Positions 24,109-34,922 of a stretch of 64,000 nt of DNA are shown piece after piece. Each line of letters opens with the position of its first letter. The stretch's first letter is position 1. The notes under the pieces are model-generated. The model saw nothing but the letters and a program-made list of their open reading frames with translations, was not told the origin of the DNA and searched no databases. Source of the DNA: Tulasnella sp. 424 (lineage: Eukaryota > Basidiomycota > Agaricomycetes > Cantharellales > Tulasnellaceae). Position numbers and translations under genes: made by a program. The stretch spans positions 31,826 to 95,825 of the forward strand of contig WSUB01000155.1 in assembly GCA_019633425.1 (NCBI GenBank), written 5' to 3'.

Positions 24109-24630
24109 TTATGATAGCGGCTCGTGACGCAGTGTCTTCAAATCAGCAGAAAGTGTTAGACTCGCCGCTTCGCACCGCGGCCTCAACCCATTGTGACTCA
24201 CGGTGCGCGTCCAGCCATGCCCATAGATCTTCGACCACTTCTCTTTATCGGCGGGGACATAAATGGGAGAATTCAAGACTGACAAAGTGGCCAGGAAAGT
24301 CGCATCGTATTGGCCTGGAGGAAGATAAACTAATTAATGCCGTTGCCCGATCTTTAGGCAGCCTCAACCAAAATTACTTCCGTCAGTTCTCAGCAACACA
24401 GCTGTTGTTGGGAATCTTCGGGTCACAGGGAATAGGGCGATTTCCCATAGGAGAATCGTCCCCCGCATCTGTATTATTTCCCCATAGAGAGCCCGATATT
24501 CTAGTATATAGAGTAGTTCGATTACTAGATACGATAATACAATGGAATATACTATTAATTAATATCCCCCTCATACAACCGTCCTCCCCTCTCCGATAAA
24601 TATTCCAACAGCTGTTTTGTTACCACTAGC
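24109..24630 (-). pseudogene. Gag-like array gene, copy P, truncated and interrupted
   Basis: Exon 6 is present (stop TAA 24109-24111) with the 3' part of exon 5. Exon 5 is interrupted by a 201-bp MITE (24407-24607). About 20 bp beyond the MITE the homology ends and 3'-flank sequence of copy Q begins, so exons 1-4 are deleted. Confidence 0.8.
24407..24607. mobile_element. 201-bp MITE with 9-bp target duplication
   Basis: Inserted in exon 5 of copy P. Flanked by the direct repeat acagctgtt (24398-24406 and 24608-24616); other copies carry this sequence once. The ends are imperfect inverted repeats (GTTGGGAATCTTCGG against GTTGGAATATTTATCGG). The element is AT-rich compared with its surroundings and has no ORF. 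An 8-9-bp duplication fits hAT- or Mutator-type mobilisation; the superfamily is not decided. Confidence 0.8.
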
Positions 24631-24817
24631 ATCGTTTGTCTTGAACGCACTAAGAAAGGCGCGCTTTACTCGTGATGGCAGCTCAAAAGAGAATGAAGCA
24701 GACGGGTGACGCAGGGGTGCTAAGGGCTTCCAGGTGGTCATATGCCACATTCAGAACGAGTGCCCTTCATCGACCGGCTAATCTCTGAAGAGCACAAGAA
24801 TTGAGAGCACCAGCCCC

Positions 24818-25157
24818 TCATGATAGCGGCTCAATGTAGAATGTCTGTTAATGAGTAGAGGGTGTTAGAATTGCCGCTGTTTGAGACTCGCGACGCGTGT
24901 CCAGCCATTCCCGTAGCATCCCAAGAACGCATCTTTATCGGCGGGAACATGAATGACATCACTCACGACTGAAGACGTGACCAGGTGATTCGCATCGTAT
25001 TGGCCTAGAAGCGAACTGATTAACCTCATTGTCCGATCTTGGGGCAACGTCAGCCCAAATCACTTCCGTCAGTTCTCAGCAACGTTGCAGTCATGTCACC
25101 ATCCCCAGCGATCGACCACGTATGGTTCCATTGGGTCCCTAATCTCACCGACAATTT
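24818..25157 (-). pseudogene. Left-over exons 6 and 5 of copy Q
   Basis: Exon 6 (stop 24818-24820) and the 3' part of exon 5 of the array copy whose 5' half now forms the chimeric gene upstream. Exon 5 breaks off at about 25158-25160, where foreign sequence starts. Because the chimeric gene has its own stop at 25243, these exons are stranded 3' sequence. Confidence 0.7.
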
Positions 25158-25242
25158 TAGTGAGTACGATAGTGAGGAGCGTTTCGAGAGCTGGTATGCA
25201 AGTCGAGAAAGTGACCATCATGGACTGCAACGGGCTATCCTA

Positions 25243-26294
25243 TTACTCCTCGTCGTCGTAGTCGCTCTCAGCCTTCTGAAGAATGGAACGTTTCGTCAGA
25301 CATCCGAAAGGACAAGCCATACGTGAGATCCACGTACCTTCTTCTTTTTGGCAGGTGCCTTCTTCTTTGGAGCTGGTTTAGCTTTGGCCTTGCCCTTGGC
25401 TTTGGGCTTCTCTTCTATAAGAACAAAAGCGACGAACATCAGACAATCTGTCTCGAGACAAGAAAAGTTTAGGACTCTTACGGTCTTCAGAGTCCTGTTC
25501 ACCGTCATCCGGCCAGTCCGAGGGCCACTTGACTTCCTCAGCAGAGTCTTCGTCCTCCACCTCGACCTTCTACCAAGACACGCTTGAGTACCCGATATAA
25601 GGAAAGATGATCGAGAAGATTCACATACCTTTGCTTTCTTTTTGGCCGGTGCGCGAGTCTTCTTTGGCTTGGGGACGTCATCCCCGTCAGCGGCGGCCTT
25701 TTCCTTTCGGGGCGCCGCCTTTTTCTTTGGCACCGCGGCCTCTTCATCGTCGTCCGTGCTTGTCCAGAGATATCTGCGTTTGGTGTGGTCCTCAGAATCA
25801 ATCCGAATGCGACCAATTTTCATAGTCACAGCTGATGGTGGTGGAGCCGCCGGCGTAGTGCTCGAGGGAGAGCTGAAGATTGGGCGGTTATGACTCTCCT
25901 CAGCGAATCCGCTTTCGGACGTGAGACCTACCCGACCAAAGCCGGCGCTGCGGAAGGTACGGTGGCCGGCGCCGGCGGACTTGCAGTATATTCCCCCAAG
26001 ATTGCGCGCCTCAGGAGCTTCCAATCGTTCTGAGTCTCTGCGTCCAATGTGTCATACCACCGGAGTGCCTTTTTTGAGAAACACGTGCATGCAAACTCTG
26101 CTATCCAAGCATTTTCTTTTTGCCTCCCAGCTGCGAAAGCGCGCCTGTGAACCGCCTGGACGAAGCTCTCGGCTTTTTCGGCACTCTCTCCAGTAAAGTC
26201 GAGTTCATTGTGTTCTCCTATGCTCGAAAAATATAGTCCGTAGGAACAGCACGCAAGACAAGATCCGAATGGGCTCACCGCTTTGACTTGCCAT
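25243..26294 (-). CDS. Chimeric gene: gag-like domain fused to Lys-rich acidic tail
   Basis: Exon 1 26294-26279 (MASQS), exon 2 26217-25932 (complete gag-like domain, open), exon 3 25872-25629. Exon 3 starts as family sequence (IGRIRIDSEDHTKRRYLW) and at about 25755 switches in frame to foreign sequence (STDDDEEAAVPKKKAAPRKE ... APAKKKAK). Three more foreign exons follow: 25569-25482 (KVEVEDEDSAEEVKWPSDWP), 25414-25338 (EKPKAKGKAKAKPAPKKK) and 25275-25243 (KAESDYDDEE, stop TAA). All introns are GT-AG and all phases match; 744 nt, 247 residues. The foreign part looks like the lysine-rich, acidic C-terminal tail of a nuclear protein; the donor gene is not identified. Retained introns show capture at DNA level. 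Confidence 0.8.
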
Positions 26295-26846
26295 CTAGAG
26301 TCGTTGCGGGACCTTCCGGACGGAGCCACGGAGATATCGGCTCTAAACTCCTTCGCTATGGGTGCACTGTCTCTCAACCACCGCTCACAAGCAGTCAAGC
26401 CAGACGCCTAGAACCTGACAATTGCGCAAGGCGCAGACCAGTCAAAACACGTCCAAGGCGTCTCGGCATGGCAAATATATTTTGTCACGTTCACAAATAT
26501 ACATATACCTGGTGCTAAACCACTCAAGAGGTAGATGGCCCCACTGACACCAGTCGGAAGCGTGGCGAGAGTGAGTGTTGTTGAGCGGATGTCAGCGGAT
26601 GAGATGACGAAATGTTACCAGTCCGTGACGAACATTTCCACGGACAACGCCATTCCCTAACTTTCCCGTATGACATTGTGTCTGGCTTATAACAGGTGCG
26701 CCTGTACTCGAGAAAAAACTAGAATGAAGGAGATGGGTAATTTTAAGGCGCTATGGTCATGATAGACACTGTCTAATAGACAGTCGAGAGGAGTCGGGCT
26801 AATCGTCAGAGAGCACCGATATTGGAGTCCCAACCCATGTCAGTTC
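26295..26846. other. Array spacer between copies Q and R
   Basis: Short-type spacer nearly identical in layout to 19312-19885. Upstream element acggagatatcggctctaaa near 26328. No gene. Confidence 0.6.
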
Positions 26847-27992
26847 TTACGAGAGCGGTTCGAGGCGGAGTGTCTTAATCAAGAAGAAGTGTTAGATTTG
26901 TCGCTTTGCACCGCTGTCTCAGCCCAATATTGTGACTCACAACCCGTGTCCAGCTCCTCCCGCAATCTATAAAGAACGTCTCCTTATCGGCGGGAACCTG
27001 AATGGCGTAGTGCATAAATGATTCAGGGACCAGGAAATTTGCATCGTACTGGCCTGGAGGAAGATAATATGAATAATTGCCCGATCCGATCATCTTTAGG
27101 CATCCTCAGCCCAACTCACTTCCGTCAGTTCTCAGGAGCATAGCTGTGATGTTACCATCCGCTGCGATCGACCACGTGTGGCTCCACTGGGTGCTAGAAT
27201 CCGCCGTCGATTTCATCATACAAGCGAACCTAGCAAATTGTGATCTCACGGAAGTGTGCGGGGTCTAGGAGAGCGAACTTACATGGACGTCCGAGGACTC
27301 GAGAGCGAATTGGGACCATGTCCTCTAATAGCAAGACTCTCTCCACTCCCCTGTTTACTAAGGGCATGAATAATATAGGCCAAGAAGGAGCAGCCGAACA
27401 TACCTGAAAGGTGAGAGTCCGACCCAAAGTGTTCACCTCGAATATACTGGCCGCTCCGGAGCTGGCAAAGATGGTTCCAAGGCGATGTACACCGTTTATA
27501 CAAAGATATCCGTGTTTGGTATTGTCCTCAGAATCAACCCGAATGCGACCAATTTTCACAGCCACAGCTGATGGTGGTGGAGCTGCCGGTGTAGGGCTCA
27601 ATGGAGAACTGAGGATTCGGCGGTTATGACTCTCCTTGTCGAGTCCGCTTTCGTACGTGAGACCTACCTAACCAAGGCCGGCGCCGCGGAAGGTACGGTG
27701 GCTGGCCCCGGCTGACTTGCAGTAAATTCCGCCAAGATTGCGCGCTTCAGGAGCTTCCAATCGTTCTGAATCTCTTCATCCAACGTCTCATACCATACGA
27801 GTGCCTTTCTTGAGAAAAACGGGTACGCAAACTCGCTATCCAAGCGTTGTCTTTTTGCCTCCTGGCTGCGTAAGCGCGCTTGTTCACTGACTGAATGAAG
27901 TCCTGGGCTTCTTCAGCACTCTCTCCAGTAAAGTTAAGTTCGTTAAGTTCTTCTATGCTCAAAAAACGCAATTCGTAAGAACACCGCATCGG
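26847..27992 (-). pseudogene. Gag-like array gene, copy R, no start, frameshift
   Basis: Exon 6 ends at TAA 26847-26849; exons 5, 4 and 3 (IGRIRVDSEDNTKHGYLCI) are traceable. Exon 2 has a 1-nt deletion (plus strand acgcaaactcgctatcc instead of ...tcggctatcc near 27830), shifting the frame after KDNAWIA. Intron 1 is cut short at about 27992 and exon 1 with its ATG is missing. Confidence 0.8.
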
Positions 27993-28867
27993 GCAAGAGG
28001 ACCTCCCGGAAGGATCCACGGAGATATCGGGTTTAAGCCACCGCCCAACCGCGCAGCCAAAGTCGAATTTTTACCCTACGTGGACCAAATTGCTGGAAAT
28101 ATATCCAAGATCTCTTGATACGTCAAATCAAATTTATCACGTTCATGGAAAACGATAAATATGTATATTTTGATACTGAATTTCTCAAGAGGCAGCAGGC
28201 TCCACTGCCATCGGTCAAGAGACTGGGGCGAGAGTGAGTTGGTTGATCATTATGAGCGGACGTGAGGATATAAGTGTATGTATGAGTGAGCTTGTGTGTG
28301 ATTTCTTTGCGTTTGGACTGCAAACAGGTTGACTTGGGGACACCAAGGTACAGAACGAGGACCCGTTACATGGAGGTAAGATACGTCCAATATTCTACGA
28401 GATGCAGAGAGGTTAGGATGGGCGCGGATGATTGACTCGGGGGTTTGTATGTGAATTTGGAGTAGAGGTAGTGCTGACCCGAAGGAGCGGGGAGGGCGTC
28501 TGTCTACGTTGTGACATACGTTACGGCTAAACAAAATAAACAATGAATAGGTACCAGTGGCTTGATCGGGGGGAACGAATTGGTGGTTATGTTAGGGCTA
28601 GGGCAATGTTTTGGTTTGTTTTTGCTCCACTACGCGACATGTCCACGGACAACGCCATTGACGTTGTCTCTCCTAAACGTACAACTGGGCTCGGGACACG
28701 TGCGCTTTTACTTGTCATAACAGCTCAAATGAGAATGAAGGAAACGGGTAGTGCTAGGGTGCTAAGGGATTCCATGTTGACATATTCCACAGTCGGAACG
28801 AGTGCTCTCCATTACCAGCCAATCTTCAAAAATCACTAGCATTGAGACCTCCAACCCATGCCCTTTC
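27993..28867. other. Long-type array spacer
   Basis: Same long spacer type as 7205-8203; the element gagatatcgggtttaag is kept near 28020. No gene. Confidence 0.6.
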
Positions 28868-30053
28868 TCATGACAGCGACTCGAGCCGCAGCGTCTGTGA
28901 ATCACCAGAAGGTGTTAAACCTCCTGCTTTGCACCGCTGTCTTAACCCATTATGACTCACGACGCGCGTCCAGTCATTCCCGTAGGCTCTCAAGAAAGCC
29001 TCATTATCGGCGGGAACATGAATGATGTGGTCCAAGACTGCTGAAGGGACTAGGAAATTTGCATCGTACTGGCCTAAACCCAGGTAACCTGATCAATGCC
29101 ATTGTCCTATGTCCGGGCGACCTCAACCCGACTCACTTCCGTTGGATCTCAGCAACGTTGCAGTGATGCTACCATCTTCGGCGATCGACCAGGTATGGTT
29201 CCATTGAGGCCTTGAAGCTCCCGGCAGCACCATCAGACAACCATACCTAGCAAATCGTGACATCGCTGAGGTGTCGCCGTGTGCTTCTATCCGCTATGAA
29301 CTTACATAGGCGTTTGGGGACGTGGAGGCACATTGTCGGAATATCCCTGGATGAGAAGATTCCTTCTACCTTCCTGTTTAATTGGTGCATAAATGACATA
29401 GGCTGAGAAGTAGCAGCCGAACATACCTGAAACCGGAGAGTTCGCGCGAGAGTGTCTGCCTCAACTATATTGGCTTTGCTGAGATCGGCTGAGATAATTC
29501 CAACATCTTCTGTACGTTCAGGAGAGAGAGAGAGATATCCGCTTTTGGTACGGTCCTCAGAATACATCCGAATACGGCCAATTTTCACAGTCGATGGTAG
29601 CGGAGTAGCCGGCGCTGGGCATGACGGAGAGCTGAGGATTAGGCGGTTACAACTCTTTATTCCACACCGTCTTTCATACGTGAAACCTACCTAACCAGAG
29701 CCGAGGCTGCGGAAGGTGCGGTGGCTGCCGCCGGCGTCCTTGGAGTAAATCCCCGCAGAATCGCGCGCCTCAGGAGCTTCCAATCGTTCTGAGTCTCTTC
29801 GTCCAACGTATCATACCATACGAGTGCCTTTCCTGAGAAACATGAGCATGCAAACTCCGCTATCCAAGCATGGTCCTTTTGCCTCCCAGCGGCGCAAGCG
29901 CGCCTATACACCGCCTGCACGAAGTCCTGGGCTTCTTCGGCACTCTCTCCAGTAAAGTTAAGTTCAGTATGTTCTTCTATGCTCCAAAAGTACCGTTCGT
30001 AAGAGCAACACGTAAGGCAAGATCCGAATGGGCTCACCACTTTGACTCGCCAT
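28868..30053 (-). CDS. Gag-like array gene, copy S (exon 4 acceptor doubtful)
   Basis: ATG at 30053 (MASQS). Exon 2 is open (DFVQAVYRRACAAGRQKDHA ... LVWYDTLDEETQNDWKLL), exon 3 is open (KIGRIRMYSEDRTKSGYLSL), and exon 5 has PQWNHTWSIAEDGS. The exon 4 acceptor region reads GTAGAAGGAATCTTC; using its AG gives 57 nt instead of 56, one base out of phase. Exon 6 is present to 28868-28870. Coding status uncertain. Confidence 0.6.
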
Positions 30054-30376
30054 CCGGCGTCGTTGCGGGACCTTCGGGCAGATACGGAGATGTCGGTTCT
30101 AAGCTCTTTGAAGTGCGCGTGCATTGCGTCCAACTCAGCCAACTTAGTACCAATCACTTGACAGATCGCTCAAAATACGTCCAAGCTGTCTCCATACGGC
30201 AAATAAATTTTGTCACGTTCACAATATATATCCTTGGTACTAAACCACTCAGCAAGTCATGCTAAGGTACGAAGGGCTTCCACGTTGCTAGATTAGATAG
30301 TAAAGACGAGTTCTCTCCGACGTCTGACCAACATTCGGACAGCACCTATATTCAAGGCTCCTACACATATCACTCC
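30054..30376. other. Array spacer between copies S and T
   Basis: Short spacer containing the upstream region of S (tacggagatgtcggttctaag near 30083) and the same 3'-flank relic as 9600-9710 ('gaagggcttccacgttgc'). No gene. Confidence 0.55.
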
Positions 30377-31547
30377 TTATGCTAGCGGCTCGAGGTGCAG
30401 GGTCTTCCAAAAGGAAGTTTTTAGATTTACCACTTTGTATCGCTGTCCCAAGCATTTATGACTCACGACGACGCAGTTGATGCTCCTGTAAGTTCCCAAG
30501 AACGCCTCCTTATCGGCGGGAACATGAATAACTGAATCCACGAAAATTGGATAAACAAGGAAAGCTGCATCGTAATGGCCTATGGGCGAAGGGACTGATT
30601 AATGGCACGCCGATTTTTGGATAGCCACCCACTTCCGTCAGTTCTCAGCAGCGTAGCTGTTATGGTACCATCTTCTGCGATATTCCATGTATAGTTCCAT
30701 TGGGTCCCTAAATTCGTTGATGATTTCATCATACAGCCAAACCTAGGAAATTGGGATATTCGCCAGGGTGTTACCGATTCTATTCCTATTGAAGCTTACC
30801 CGCTCGTCCGAGGACTCAAGGAGAAGGTTGAATATCCTTGGATAGCTAGAGCGTCTTCACTCCTCTATTTTTTCGAGGCCTGAGTACTATAGGCTGTGAA
30901 GTAGCAGCCGAACATACCTGAAACTTGAGGGTCCGACCCAAAGTGTCCACATCAAATGTATTGGCCTTGCTGGACTCGGATACGACAGTTCCAAGGTCAC
31001 GATTAGCAGTGTTTATCCAAAGATATCCGCGTTTGGTCTTGTCCTCAGAGTCAACTCGAATGCGACCGATTTTCACAGTCACGACCGGTGGTGGCGGAGC
31101 CGCCGGCGTAGGATTCGACGAGGAGCTGAGTATTAGGCGGCCATAAGTATTTGAGTGAAATTGTATTTGGTAACTGAGACCTACGTGGCCAAAGCCGGCG
31201 CCGTGGAAGGTACGGTAGCTGGTCCCGGCTGCCTTGTACAAAATTCCGCCAGAATTGCGCGCTTCAGGAGCTTCCAATCGATCTGAGTCTCCTCGTCCAA
31301 CGTCTCATACCATCGGAGTGCCTTTCTCGAGAAACACGGGAATGCAAACTCTGCCATCCAAGTATTGTCTCTTGGCCTCCCAGCCGCGTAAGCGCGCCTG
31401 TGCACCGCCTGCACGAAGTCTTCGGCTTCTTCGGCACTCTCTCCAGTAAAGTTAAGTTCGTTATGTTCTCCTATGATCGAAAAATTCAGTTCGTAAGAAC
31501 GACGCGCTGGACAAGGCCTGAATGGGCTCACCGCTTTGACTTGCCAT
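30377..31547 (-). CDS. Gag-like array gene, copy T (exon 4 doubtful)
   Basis: ATG at 31547 (MASQS). Exon 2 is open (EDFVQAVHRRAYAAGRPRDN ... LRWYETLDEETQIDWKLL) and exon 3 is open (IGRIRVDSEDKTKRGYLWI). Exon 4 reads ACGCTCTAGC, giving an in-frame stop with the usual acceptor, and the next AG does not keep phase. Exons 5 and 6 are present, ending at TAA 30377-30379. Probably a recent pseudogene or read with a shifted splice. Confidence 0.6.
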
Positions 31548-32107
31548 CCCGAGTCATCGCAGGACCTTCGGGACGGAGCCACGGAGATATCGGCTCTAAA
31601 CTCCTTCGCTATAGGTGCACTGCGTCTCAAGCGCAGCGAACCAGGCAGTCAAGCCAGATAAGAACCTGACAAAGGACAGATCGCCCAAAACAGGCTCAAG
31701 ATGTCTCGATGCGCTAATCAGCTTGTCATCCGGAAAAGATGTACTTAGTAGTCAGCCGCTCAAGAGGCGGTTTTGCTCCATGGCCGTCAGTGAAGAACGC
31801 ACGGCTCGAGCTGGTTTTTGCTGGTCACAAATGGATGTGAGTGAACGGACATAGAAAAGCCTGTTCATTTCCAGTTCATTGGCAGAACATTTTTGTGGTC
31901 AACGCCATTCGGATTGTTTCACAGCCTTAGCATACGATCGTTGACTCCAGCTGATTGCATGCACCCTCTTACTGATGATAACATTCAAAATGAGAATACA
32001 GGAGACGGGTGGGGATTCCACGTTGTCATATTACATTTAATCGGAATGAGTTCTCTCCAGCGACGAGCTAATCCTCAGATATTCAGGGCCCCCATCCATG
32101 CCACTTC
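31548..32107. other. Array spacer between copy T and fragment U
   Basis: Upstream region of copy T (acggagatatcggctctaaa near 31580) plus a spacer subtype like 5050-5490. No gene. Confidence 0.55.
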
Positions 32108-32401
32108 TCATGATAGCGGCTGAAGGTGGAGTGTCTGTTAGTTAGCAGAAGGTATTAGATTTACCGCGTTACACCGCCATCTCAGCCCATTCTGACTCAC
32201 GACGCACGTCCAACCATCCCCGTGAATTCCCAAGAATGCCTCCTTATCGGCGGGAACATGAATGGCCTGACCCAGGACCGACTGCCTGACAAGGAAACTT
32301 GCATCGCATTGACCTGGAGGCAAATCGTTTGATTAATGCCTCTGTCACGCGCATCCTTAGCCCGACTCACTTCCGTCAGTTCTTAGCAACAGAGCTGTTA
32401 T
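32108..32401 (-). pseudogene. Gag-like array gene, fragment U at array edge
   Basis: Exon 6 (stop 32108-32110; plus strand shows the reverse of HVPADKEAFLG) and the first ~50 bp of exon 5, breaking off at 32401 where the promoter of the GH43 gene begins. This is the right end of the minus-strand array. Confidence 0.75.
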
Positions 32402-32447
32402 GAGGAATTGGGGGTTATTAGTGAAAGCCTCCGACACCGGGAAGGTG

Positions 32448-32454
32448 TATAAAA
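32448..32454 (+). promoter_or_regulatory. TATA box of the GH43 gene
   Basis: TATAAAA lies 82 nt upstream of the ATG at 32536, a normal distance for a highly expressed fungal secreted-enzyme gene. It is followed by a CT-rich stretch (cagtccctcccgtcc). Confidence 0.65.
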
Positions 32455-32535
32455 GGCTGACGAGCTGGGACAAGGCCAAGGCAAGGCTCGCATCCACTCG
32501 CAGTCCCTCCCGTCCAATTCTTAGTCCAAGGCAAC

Positions 32536-34345
32536 ATGAAGTTCGCTATCTCCAGTCTCATAGTCGCTGCTCTTAGCGTTAGGTCTGCCTTGGGTGTCGC
32601 TATATACAGTGAGTTGTCTCGTCGCTGCTTGTGAGGGTCTCATCGAGCTAATTGTAACCACACTGACCACCCTTCTAGACCAATGTGGTGGTATTGACTA
32701 TACCGGTTCGTAGCGAGCATCTGTCATCATTGCCGACCGTTTGACTGACGATGAGGGGATTTATCAAATAGGTGATACCAACTGCGATGCTGGGCTCGTC
32801 TGCACGTACCAGAACGACTATTACTCGCAGGTTTGTTCCATTACCACTATTTTGATGCGGTGGTCCTATTAACGCCGCCACTGCCAGTGCTTGCCCGGAA
32901 CCGGTACTACCAAGGCCACCACTACCATAGCGACCACCACCACGAAGACCTCCACAACTACAACCAAGACCACCACCACGACCTCTTCGGGTAGCACCTC
33001 TGCTGCTACGGGCTACTTCACCAACCCTACGATGGTGGCTACTACTACCTCTTGACTACCACCTGGAGCAACATCCAGGTACGCAGCTTGGTTCGAGCAG
33101 CTGGACGTATCAATCGACTAATGCAAAACATCCCAGATTACCCGCGCCACCACTATCGCTGGATTGAAGACCGCGACTGCCAAGGTCGTCTGGACCCAGG
33201 ACTCCGTTGCGGCCCGCTGCTGCAACTATTGGGCTCCTGAGGTACATAAGATTGGTAGCACGTGAGTGAGTTTGGACGTCGCGCATATTACTGAGACTAA
33301 AACGTCTGAACTATTCCGCTAGCTGGTACCTGTACTACTCTGCTGTAAGGCAGCCCATAAGATCTTCTCTATAATGCTATCTCTAACAACATATACAGGG
33401 CTCGTCTGGAAACTATGACTACCAGAACATCCACGTTCTTCAAGGTGGTTCGACCCCCTATGACACGTACACCTATAAGGGTAGGTGATCTTTGAGACCA
33501 GCTGCACCCGATGCAAGACACTGATAGCGTGGTTCCTGCAGCCCAACTTGCTCCCACTAACGCTCCCAACGACTGGGCCATTGATGGTACCATTCTCACA
33601 ATCAGCGGCACCAACTACTTCGTCTTCTCCGGCAAGGATACCACCGCCGGTCAAGCTCTCTGGATCGCTCCCTTGACCAACGTGTGGACCGCCGGCACTA
33701 GGTGTGTTCCAATGCGTCTCAGACCTACAAGCCAGCTGACGAGCGACTGCTTTTCATGAATCCTATCTTTAGATCTCTCATTAGCCATCCTCTGCAAAGC
33801 TGGGAGAGGAACGGTTAGTACGTCAACGAAGGTCCTCAACCCCTCTACCACAACGGTGCTATCTACCTCACGTACTCGGCCTCCCTCTGTGAGTATCTGC
33901 TTATTCGAATCTTCCGATAAATTTTCCACGCAGGAAACCTGTTAACTCTGTGACACATCTATTTTGTAGGCTCTACTCCTTACTACTCGCTCGGCCTGCT
34001 CAAGTACAGCGGCGGCGATCCTACCAGCATCAACTCGTGGACCAAGACCGGACCTTACCTCACCTCCGCTAACGGCAACTACGGCCCTGGCCACAACGGC
34101 TTCTTCACCACCCCCGGCGGGTGAGTTAAACCCCATAGACATCCTGTTCACGGAATAAGCTGCTGATAACGAGTCTCAACGACAGTGTTACCTACATCGT
34201 CTACCACGCCACCGCCAATTCTGCAGGTGGTTGCGGTGGCAACCGGTATACTATGATCCAGCCTATGTCCTGGGCATCCGATGGTGTTACCCCGATCTTC
34301 CCCGTCCCAGCTGCTTTGTCCGCTTCCATCCCCGCGTATCCATAA
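32536..34345 (+). pseudogene. Secreted CBM1-GH43 arabinofuranosidase/arabinanase, broken
   Basis: Signal peptide (MKFAISSLIVAALSV), then a complete CBM1 cellulose-binding module spread over small exons 32536-32608, 32679-32705, 32772-32830 and 32888 on (NQCGGIDYTG, DTNCDAGLVC, YYSQCLPG), then a Thr/Ser-rich linker and a GH43 beta-propeller. GH43 motifs in order: GGYYYLLTTTWSNIQ, NYWAPEVHKIGST, WYLYYSA, NDWAIDGT, VNEGPQPLYHNG (Glu general acid), NYGPGHNGFF, and an end at TAA 34343. Two lesions: near 33030 FTNP joins YDGGYYY out of frame, removing the GADPW-type segment with the catalytic base Asp; and TAG at 33816-33818 replaces a Tyr just before VNEGP. Introns keep GT-AG. It once degraded arabinan or arabinoxylan side chains outside the cell (family knowledge). 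Confidence 0.85.
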
Positions 34346-34922
34346 GCGTTATTTTAGAAGAGGTTGGCTTTGATTATCTCCCAAACAAATACGCACAATT
34401 GGTCGAGGCAATGATATTTCAGTGGCCTCCGAAACAAATGCCTCCCATCAACCGCTGGAAATGCCAGGATCCGTCTGTAGGTAGGTAGGTAGGTAGGTAG
34501 GTAGCAGGAGCTTGTCCGAATAGCAGTGGGAAACGATGTAGACCGCTAGGGACAAGAACCGCGGGAATGTATGTAGCACCCGGCGGCATCCCGCTTCACC
34601 GCCAGGCCAGCTGACTCGAAGTGTAGGCGCTTAAACAACAACGTTTCACGATAAGCGCCAACGGACATTCTCAGTGCTCCTAGAGTGGGAACCCTATCAT
34701 GACGGGTTTGGAGACAGACCGAGTGTTTTGTGAGAAACTCATGCTCGGTAATAAAACAGCCCCGCCTAACTTCTCGGCGGTGATCGAGTTCTCTCCAGGT
34801 CTTCAAAGACTTCTTCGCTCCGAAATAGCGGGTATGATCGATCCGACTAGGGTATATGAGAAGCATGTCAAATTGCGCCTTGTATCAACCTCACCCGCCC
34901 TCTCCCATTCATACTCCTCCCT
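34346..34922. other. Intergenic between GH43 and divergent copy V
   Basis: Not array spacer. Holds a (GTAG)7 microsatellite at 34477-34504 and otherwise no recognisable gene; the open frame at 34699-35055 runs across the start of copy V in another frame and is not supported. Confidence 0.5.
34477..34504. repeat. (GTAG)7 microsatellite
   Basis: Seven perfect GTAG units. Confidence 0.95.

Noticed and set aside
25348..25893. Plus-strand open frames over the Lys-rich exons (Phe/Ala-rich proteins)
   Set aside because: They are the antisense of the captured KKK/AP repeats; no splice or start support.
33319..33929. Minus-strand ORFs inside the GH43 gene
   Set aside because: Shadow frames across exons and introns of a clearly recognised plus-strand gene.
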